Below, piece after piece: positions 57,668-64,000 of a DNA stretch of 64,000 nucleotides. The position numbers were made by a program, and so were the translations under genes. Within the stretch, counting starts at the first letter, position 1. Each line of letters begins with the position of its first letter. Source of the stretch: Spirometra erinaceieuropaei. Its lineage: Eukaryota > Platyhelminthes > Cestoda > Diphyllobothriidea > Diphyllobothriidae. Location of the stretch: contig CACRXP010000224.1 of the NCBI GenBank assembly GCA_902702965.1, positions 457,046 through 521,045 on the forward strand, given 5' to 3'. The notes beneath the pieces are model-generated. The model had not been told where the DNA came from. It made no database searches and saw nothing but the letters and a program-made list of their open reading frames with translations.

Positions 57668-58488
57668 CTCCGCGGAGCAACTAACAACGGACACAAAATA
57701 CCACCTTGAAATGTGCTCAAAACGCATTTACTAATTCACAATCAGTACCGTAAGGACAAACTATTATCAAGTCACGCTCATTACCGTTTTTACGTTCAAA
57801 AGCAGTCGTAAGTAGGGCAAGGAAAGATTGCTTTATTTCATCAAAAAGACGGACTTAAAGAAAATAATCCACTATGTCAAAGTAGTGAGTCTACTAAGTT
57901 CTTCTTCACATCAACCAGTCAGCAACATACTTCTTCAGAAGAAATTGCCGCATGCATCCAGGCATTTGGAGAATTCCTTGATAGGGTTAGGCCCCCTCCC
58001 CAGCTCATGGGTTGTATTAAGAGCCGGGGGGCCAGCGGTCTCACCCCATTCGACCACTCACACCGCCCACCGGGGAGGTGACGGTGCAGTCTGCCAGTGA
58101 GTGAATCCACCCGATCCAACTAAACGAACAGGCACAGCCAACGAGGGTCCCGTCTCACAGGCGCTTCCATTCGAATCACCTCCTTCACACACTGCCTCAA
58201 GGTCAGACTGGTTCAGTCAAATGAAGTCCTCAGAATCAACATGTTCACTTTCCTTCCATTCATCTCACGTCGTTCATGTTAATGAATTGCACAGGCCTTG
58301 AATTCATGACCACTACGTAGCTGATCCTGTTGTGCATGCAACGGGCCAAGCCAGTCCCTCATTCTACATGTCCATCATTCATGCACTGGCCAGCAGCGAC
58401 CACTGAAACATTATATATCTACTTACCGGAATGTAGGATGCAAGACAAGTTCCTGCTTCACCAGACTAGTCAGCTTGGAAGACTGCTG
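57668..58488. repeat. Large inverted repeat, left arm
   Basis: Starts TCCGCGGAGCAACTAACAAC and runs to the N gap. It is the reverse complement of 61,500-62,350, by eye with only a few substitutions and small indels. The arms contain CGTAAAAACGGTAATGAGCG (complement), CACCGCCCACCGGGGAGG and AACGAGGGTCCCGTCTCAC. The outer end is the palindrome GCTCCGCGGAGC. Probably the pseudo-LTR-type ends of the Penelope-like element whose endonuclease lies just right of the gap. Confidence 0.85.
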
Positions 58489-58588
58489 NNNNNNNNNNNN
58501 NNNNNNNNNNNNNNNNNNNNNNNNNNNNNNNNNNNNNNNNNNNNNNNNNNNNNNNNNNNNNNNNNNNNNNNNNNNNNNNNNNNNNNNN
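58489..58588. other. Assembly gap (100 Ns)
   Basis: A run of exactly 100 N, the usual placeholder for an unknown gap size. It sits at the inner end of the left inverted arm, where the arm would continue as the complement of 61,380-61,513. Any start of the endonuclease frame is lost here. Confidence 0.98.
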
Positions 58589-59161
58589 GTCTCACAGACC
58601 TTTCCAGCAGCTGACACCCGTGTACTGTTCTCCACCAGTCCCATCCTATACGGAGAGGGCAAGGACAAACTACTAGCTCAGACAACCTCTATGTGTATTT
58701 ACTCCTTCACCTGCTCCTGTGGGGCAGAATATATTGGTCGCACGAGCCGGCGGTTATCCAAAAGAATGAAAGAACACCTCCCAGCATGGTTAGGAAAGGG
58801 ACAAATAAAGAATATCAACAGCTCGATCTTCGCGCACATAGTAGACACAGACCACCGTATAGACGCCAGAGAGGCCTTCAGAGTGATTTACAAGGTCCCA
58901 TCAAGCTATCCAAAACTGCTTGGGCAGCGCTTGTTGGCTACGGCAGAGGCGGCTGCAATCAGGCTACGCCGACCGGTCCTATGCACACAGAAGAACTTCG
59001 TACAGGTCTCACAGTTACCATGGCTCAAAGCCACCAAGCCGAAAACCCGCATGCATTTACCTTCGCCGGGACTCACCTTCTCCGGGGCGCTGACTGGAAT
59101 TGTGGTGTTTCACTCTCCCCCTCCCCTCCCCTCCCCTTTCCAAACCCGAGCTACAGCTTAA
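58589..59161 (+). CDS. Penelope-like GIY-YIG endonuclease, partial but uninterrupted
   Basis: The open frame enters from the N gap and runs about 190 codons to a stop. It contains MCIYSFTCSCGAEYIGRTSR (first and second GIY-YIG motifs), RLSKRMKEHLPAWL (Arg and the helix with His), and FAHIVDTDHRIDAREAF. A C-terminal helix (RLLATAEAAAIRLRRPV) and CTQKNFVQVSQLPWLK follow. In Penelope-like elements this nuclease nicks target DNA for reverse transcription. All key motifs look intact, so this is the youngest-looking copy. The last 40 residues (Pro/Ser-rich, through the C-rich tract) are probably read-through into the 3' flank. Reverse transcriptase is not visible in the assembled sequence on its left, where only the inverted arm lies. 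Confidence 0.8.
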   Translation, partial: VSQTFPAADTRVLFSTSPILYGEGKDKLLAQTTSMCIYSFTCSCGAEYIGRTSRRLSKRMKEHLPAWLGKGQIKNINSSIFAHIVDTDHRIDAREAFRVIYKVPSSYPKLLGQRLLATAEAAAIRLRRPVLCTQKNFVQVSQLPWLKATKPKTRMHLPSPGLTFSGALTGIVVFHSPPPLPSPFQTRATA

Positions 59162-59164
59162 TTA

Positions 59165-59449
59165 TCTACTTGCCCGTATCTTTTAATTCATTATTTCAAA
59201 AGCCATATAAATGTACAGGCCTGAAGAGAATTTATCGAAAGCAGACGTATGCTCGCCAAATTGCCTTTTGAATTTTACAATGGGAATTTTCGCAACGCTA
59301 AATGATGACTTAATTAAAGCCCGATTCGTAAATTATGCACTAAGAATGTGACCATCATTCTTTTCAAGACTGTAAACTGATAAAAATTGCAAAGAGTTTT
59401 ACTAATTTTCGATCGCTTTCTGTGCCGTAATGAGTCGAAATTTTCATTG
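59165..59449. other. 3' flank of the endonuclease, nothing further recognised
   Basis: Begins with CTTAATTATCTACTTGCCCG after a C-rich tract, a signature shared with 47.7 and 55.3 kb. The rest is unique-looking and A/T-rich. Confidence 0.4.
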
Positions 59450-59790
59450 AAGTGAATGGTTGGTCGGATGTGGTTCGGTAGCCCCACCTGAAGTAAACAA
59501 ACCTCAGTGAGCTCTAACACGGGATAGGTGGTAATAGGGGTTTTTATAGGTGGAGCCGGGGAACGAACAAGCGACGAGGTCAAGTAGTTGCATTCAAAAG
59601 AAACCTTTTGGGAGTTTTTGGTTGTACTTTCAATTGTGAGAAATAGTTGAGCTAACCCCTAGCCCTAACCTTTAACCCTAACCCATAACCCTAACCCCTA
59701 ACCATAACCCTTAACCACAACTCCAACTGTATTGTGTCCATCAGGTGAGGATACCAAACCACATCTTACCAAATACTTATTTAAATTAAT
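59450..59790 (-). mobile_element. MITE-like element with telomere-like core, copy 2
   Basis: Reverse-oriented relative to 31,797-32,290. GTGTCCATCAGGTGAGGATA and ACCACATCTTACCAAATAC at the right correspond to the left end of copy 1. GGTAATAGGGG and GGTAGCCCCACCTGA at the left correspond to its right part. The core (59,655-59,725) is a longer and better CCCTAA array than in copy 1 (CCCTAACCTTTAACCCTAAC). Confidence 0.65.
59655..59725. repeat. Interstitial telomere-like tract
   Basis: About ten degenerate CCCTAA-type units in a row (AACCCTAACCCATAACCC). TTAGGG is the usual animal telomere repeat. Here it lies inside a dispersed element, not at a chromosome end. Confidence 0.65.
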
Positions 59791-61379
59791 TGTTGGTCTC
59801 ATGTTAAAATACATGGACTAGCCGATATTCATATGCCACGAATCATTTCCCTAAATAGACTTGTCAGCATAGGGAGCATTTACTAGTTACTAAAGCAAGT
59901 AAGTAGTCGTCACACAGAAACCGCCACCAATCACCAAAAAATCTGAGACTTGCATCACCTTAACTCTGCGTGTTACCCGGTACAAACGAGCAGCTTAAGA
60001 CAGAGTGCCCACTTGTGACCGGTGTGGGTTGACATTTTCAAAATCCGTCTGCTGTAGGGCAAGATGCACAGACTAACCGCGGCGTCTCTACTATGAAGCT
60101 CCATTCTCCCAGCAAGACCAGAATGTTCGAAGGATGCACGCAGAAAAAACATGTCATACACAGTGTACGCAGAACCCACAACTCAATTGCACACACCGTG
60201 CAATAACAACTATTACCACCAGAACGCTCTAGCGTCTACTTTTGCTAATTAGGCCCGTTGGCGCTCGCGCCGACACTTTCAGGCCGACCGACGCAGCTTC
60301 AAACTTGAAAATCGATACCTCGCGCATGTAGCGGGCCTTTTCGCAGAGCGCGCTGCCGGTAGCCATAGGCGCCAGCTGGCGACCTATAAAAGCACGCGAG
60401 CCAGCGAATTCTCCATGATCGTGGCGCGGACACCCAAGTGAACTCACGAATGTCCATGTATCACCGATGGCCATTGTTGAATCGGATGTAATCGGAAGCC
60501 AATGATTATGAAAGCACATAGGTGAAGGATACGGAAGGCCAATCTACACCCCTGAAGACAAAGAGTTGTTACATTCATGTTGCACTTGTACAATTCCACC
60601 TGCAGAGGGCAGCGGCAGAAGGATAAAGAAAAAAACGTAAACAAAGGCCAGAGAAATGTCCGTGGTTATGTACTCCCAGGTCAAAGTACCAGGTTGCAGC
60701 GCTGCCCGGACTAAAAAGAAAAAAAAATAATTCTGAGAAAGCGGCTTCTCGTGCTGGCTGTCGGCGGCCATCGACGGGGTCTACGAGTCTACGAGGCTTT
60801 CCACACCGACTCGGCGTCCCTGCTCTTTGGCATGGGGGTTGACTCAGGCTGAAGTCTGGAAGAGGCTGCATACTGTCGCCAATTCGTCATGTCTGGTCTT
60901 CTACATCGGTGCCAACTGCCTTTTCGCTAACAATCGCGGATCATGGACGTTCTACCAGTTGAAGGTGAGATAGAAGGAATGCACCCCTCCTACTAGTATA
61001 TGATACATCAAGAAGCGTACATTTGATTATCGGCAAGACCTGACTGTCTGCATTTATGAAGACTATCAGAAGAGAATGCTATTCTGCCCGTCTTGATGCA
61101 AAGCTGCGATTATCTTCACATAACAACGTCGGGAATCAGCACCGATTGTGAGAGTGTGGATGCCAGTGTATGGGATATAGGGGAATTAGGTTGAGCAGAC
61201 GACGGCCGGAGTGGAGACGCCTACGTGACGGGACCCTCGTTGGTGGTGTCTGCACGTTCAGCTTAGTCGGGGAGAGCGCAACTCAGACAAATCTGACAAA
61301 TGCTGCCTTGTCAAAGTACGAGGCTGTAGCATCTGTCAGTCAAAATTGGCCTCTAAAACACTGTGGCTCGGTGTCCTCA
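59791..61379. other. Spacer of the large inverted repeat; G/C-rich promoter-like patch
   Basis: At 60,230-60,450 the sequence is G/C- and CpG-rich, with a TATA box (listed separately). 60,681-60,800 and 61,190-61,260 contain small pieces that also occur in the right arm (GACGGGGTCTACGAGTCT; GACGGGACCCTCGTTGG). No coding frame was recognised. Confidence 0.4.
60385..60391 (+). promoter_or_regulatory. TATA box in a CpG-rich patch (possible core promoter)
   Basis: CCTATAAAAGCACGCGAGCC fits a core promoter, preceded by 150 bases rich in CpG (GGCGCTCGCGCCGACAC, CAGAGCGCGCTGCCGG). No convincing start codon and frame follow. Its position inside the Penelope-like inverted repeat suggests an element promoter, or chance. 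Confidence 0.25.
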
Positions 61380-62350
61380 GGTCAAAGTACCTGATTGGGG
61401 CGCCCGCCAGACACACGTCCAGAGCCGCTGCCCGACGACCTGAAGAAGTCTGCGGTGAGTGTCCACCCGAGCTGGCTGACGGCGGTGCGTCGACGGGGTC
61501 TACGAGTCTTTGCAGCAGTCTTCCAAGCTGACTAGTCTGGTGAAGCAGGAACTTGTCTTGCATCCTACATTCCGGTAAGTAGATATATAATGTTTCAGTG
61601 GTCGCTGCTGGCCAGTGCATGAATGATGGACATGTAGAATGAGGGACTGGCTTGACCCGTTGCATGCACAACAGGATCAGCTACGTAGTGGTCATGAATT
61701 CAAGGCCTGTGCAATTCATTAACATGAACGACGTGAGATGAATGAAAGGAAAGTGAACATGTTGATTCTGAGGACTTCATTTGACTGAACCTGTCTGACC
61801 TTGAGGCGGTGTGTGAAGGAGGCTTTAATGAGGGTGATTAGAATGGAAGCGCCTGTGAGACGGGACCCTCGTTGGCTGTGCCTGTTCGTTTAGTTGGATC
61901 GGGTGGATTCACTCACTGGCAGACTGCACCGTTTCACCTCCCCGGTGGGCGGTGTGAGTGGTCGAATGGGGTGAGACCGCTGGCCCCCCGGCTCTTAATA
62001 CAACCCATGAGCTGGGGAGGGGGCCTAAACCTATCAAGAAACTCTTCAAATGCCTGGATGCATGTGGCAATTTCTTCTGAAGAAGTATGTTGATGACTGG
62101 TTGATGTGAAGAAGAACTGAGTAGGCTTACAACTTTGACATAATGGATTATTTTCTTTATGTCCGTCGTTTTGGTGAAATAAAGCAATCTTTCCTTGCCT
62201 TACTTACGACTCCTTTTGAACGTAAAAACGGTAATGAGCGTGACTTGATAATAGTTTGTCCTTACGGTACTGATTGTGGATTAGTAAATGCGTTTTGAGC
62301 ACATTTCAAGGTGGTATTTTGTGTCCGTTGTTAGTTGCTCCGCGGAGCAA
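61380..62350. repeat. Large inverted repeat, right arm
   Basis: 61,514-62,350 is the reverse complement of 57,668-58,480, from CAGCAGTCTTCCAAGCTGAC to GTTGCTCCGCGGAGCAA. 61,380-61,513 would be the continuation that falls into the N gap in the left arm. The spacer between the arms is about 3 kb. Confidence 0.85.
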
Positions 62351-64000
62351 TTTTGGTAATTGAATGTAGTTGGCGGCATTTATTTATACGTGTCAGAGGA
62401 TTTTTCGGTTGAGCCTTTCCGTGTGGTGAAAGCTACGCACTTTTTGAAGGGGCCAGTGAGACTGGTTATTTCATCTCTCATCAGATTATCGAGGCTGATG
62501 ACTGGTAATCGCATGAGAGAACTTAGCAAACGCATGTGGCCTCAACTTTGGCGTTGTATATATATATTTCATGCTTTCGCACTTTCGACGAAATATATCA
62601 GGGTAGACTCTGTATCGTGCCATATGAGACTTATTTTAAGGTGATTTTTATGGGTGGGACTGTACGCTAGACAGTAAGCTGACATAAGGAAGGAAAACAC
62701 AGAAATTGTCTGGATTTATTCCAAAACGCTTATCCTACAGTATTGTACGACAACGGAAATAAGAGTGGTAATTAACCAATAAACAAAAAGTAAATTTTAC
62801 AACATAACTGATTTTGAGTTAAAGTGTGAGGTCGTAGGAAGCAATCGTTGTCGACATTGTAATTTCTGCAACAGCCAGCAAATGCATGCCACGATAAGAC
62901 CCCGTTTGGCGCGATCGACAGTCTACTGACAGTTACGTGGGGTCCTTCTCTACACCGTTGCCTATAACATTCATTCAGTTGTTTACGTGCTACTCCTTTT
63001 GGACTTGTCGAACTTTGCGAATCTGACTGCGGAATCATGGAATAATACTTCATATGCTACCACTATTATCTTGGCCTACACGTGTCTAGTCTATATCCTA
63101 GCGTAGTCTTTTGTGCCTTTGGTAATCGGTGCGCAGTCAGCCTTTGGGTTCGAATTACCAATGAATACTGGGCCCAGCCTTCTAATTAGGTCTGATTTAA
63201 GCATAGCTGTCAGCTGTGTTGTTGGTAACCACGACGACGACAACAATTCGGACGCGGTTTCGAGTCTGTCAAATCTTGGATTGGGTCTGCATTCTATCGG
63301 GCAGAGTTCGCGACGCCGAGCGTTTGCCGCATTGTCTATTGTAGTCATTCCGCTGATTGATTACGTTGCACATTCGATTATTGATTCGCGAGAAGAAACA
63401 ATGACATGTTCTGAATGCAACATCTGTCGGCCACTCCAACCTACCCTAAGTCGATGACTCGTCGCTCAGCGGTTAGATGCTTTGAACTTCTGTCTAACAG
63501 GTCGCGGGATCCATCCCCAGGTCTTCCACATTTCGATGGCACATGCTAGTTCCGCTCAATATCTGTAGATCAGCACGATTTGAGATTTCGTCTGTCGCGG
63601 ACAATGATGTTAACCTCCACCTAATGGCGTTTTGCTGCTGAGCTGCCTGTGGATTCGCTCTTCAGCTGCATCCGCCACACTCTCCTCTCGCAGTTACGCC
63701 CGTCCCGACTTTAAACGCTCTCGGGACGACTGGCGACGAGTCAGGGTGCAATCGTTGACTAGAATGTGGAGGTGGTCGACGCATGCCACAGGCGACCTGA
63801 TTCATGTTGTAATTTACTGCGTTCAGAATGAGGACGGCTTGGATTGTCTGTGCGTGTGATTGCCGTTTTTCTCCCTCCGCAGCAGTGTGAGTGCGGCTAC
63901 GCCGACATTTTATAGCGATTTTAGACTTGTTGCACATTCACTGCATTTTGTCCTCTCCCCACCTATGCTCTATCTGTTGACATTGTCGAGAAGACCAAAA
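62351..64000. other. No gene recognised to the window end
   Basis: Frames at 63,113-63,457 (plus) and 63,091-63,348 (minus) overlap one another and show no family motifs. A degenerate tRNA-like stretch lies at 63,460-63,525 (TCGTCGCTCAGCGGTTAGAT, then a poor B-box GGGATCCATCC). Confidence 0.4.

Noticed and set aside
63113..63457. 114-codon plus-strand frame near the window end
   Set aside because: A minus-strand frame of similar length overlaps it. Neither resembles a known family, and no splice or polyadenylation context was found.
1..64000. CRISPR arrays, bacterial operons, rRNA genes
   Set aside because: No regularly spaced short direct repeats, no rRNA-like blocks, and no ribosome-binding-site-led gene clusters. 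The sequence is clearly eukaryotic.

Overview
The window reads as intron-rich, repeat-dense eukaryotic nuclear DNA. There are no bacterial-type operons, and coding sequence comes as short, phase-compatible exons with GT/AG borders kilobases apart. The mobile-element mix (Penelope-like elements with GIY-YIG ends, a Merlin/ISXO2-type transposase, tRNA-headed SINEs) and degenerate TTAGGG-type repeats fit a flatworm. A diphyllobothriidean tapeworm is my best guess, by inference only; no species marker is visible.

One host gene can be supported. It is on the + strand and spans at least 6,736-39,856. Five exons (6,736-6,857; 8,175-8,329 or 8,342; 25,651-25,926; 34,237-34,368; 39,260-39,856) encode a low-complexity Ser/Pro/Gly-rich protein. 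It has a helical segment followed by a SAM (sterile alpha motif) domain and a Gly/His-rich tail, then a stop and a polyadenylation signal about 110 bases downstream. The 5' end lies upstream or was not recognised. The introns reach about 17 kb and are packed with repeats.

By region: 1-6.7 kb has one large foldback repeat and TTAGGG-like stretches. 10.8-15.0 kb is a 2.1-kb tandem duplication. 17.5-19.8 kb holds two more foldbacks. 21.8-24.4 kb holds a dispersed repeat (D), a Penelope-like C-terminal remnant and inverted SINEs. 29.6-37.9 kb holds Penelope remnants, a MITE-like element with a telomere-like core, SINEs (including a near-perfect head-to-head pair) and several hairpin repeats. 40-53 kb, beyond the SAM gene, is almost continuous repeats: foldbacks, two copies of an 850-bp unit (C), hairpin elements and tRNA-like pieces. 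54.7-62.4 kb holds a broken Merlin transposase, a Penelope remnant with RT and endonuclease parts, and a large inverted repeat flanking another GIY-YIG endonuclease, with an assembly gap of 100 Ns. 62.4-64 kb has nothing I recognise except a weak tRNA-like stretch.

The most notable pattern is how many unrelated-looking repeats are built as inverted (foldback) pairs. Several of these carry a CTGANGAC...GAAA motif around a short hairpin that resembles a hammerhead ribozyme core.
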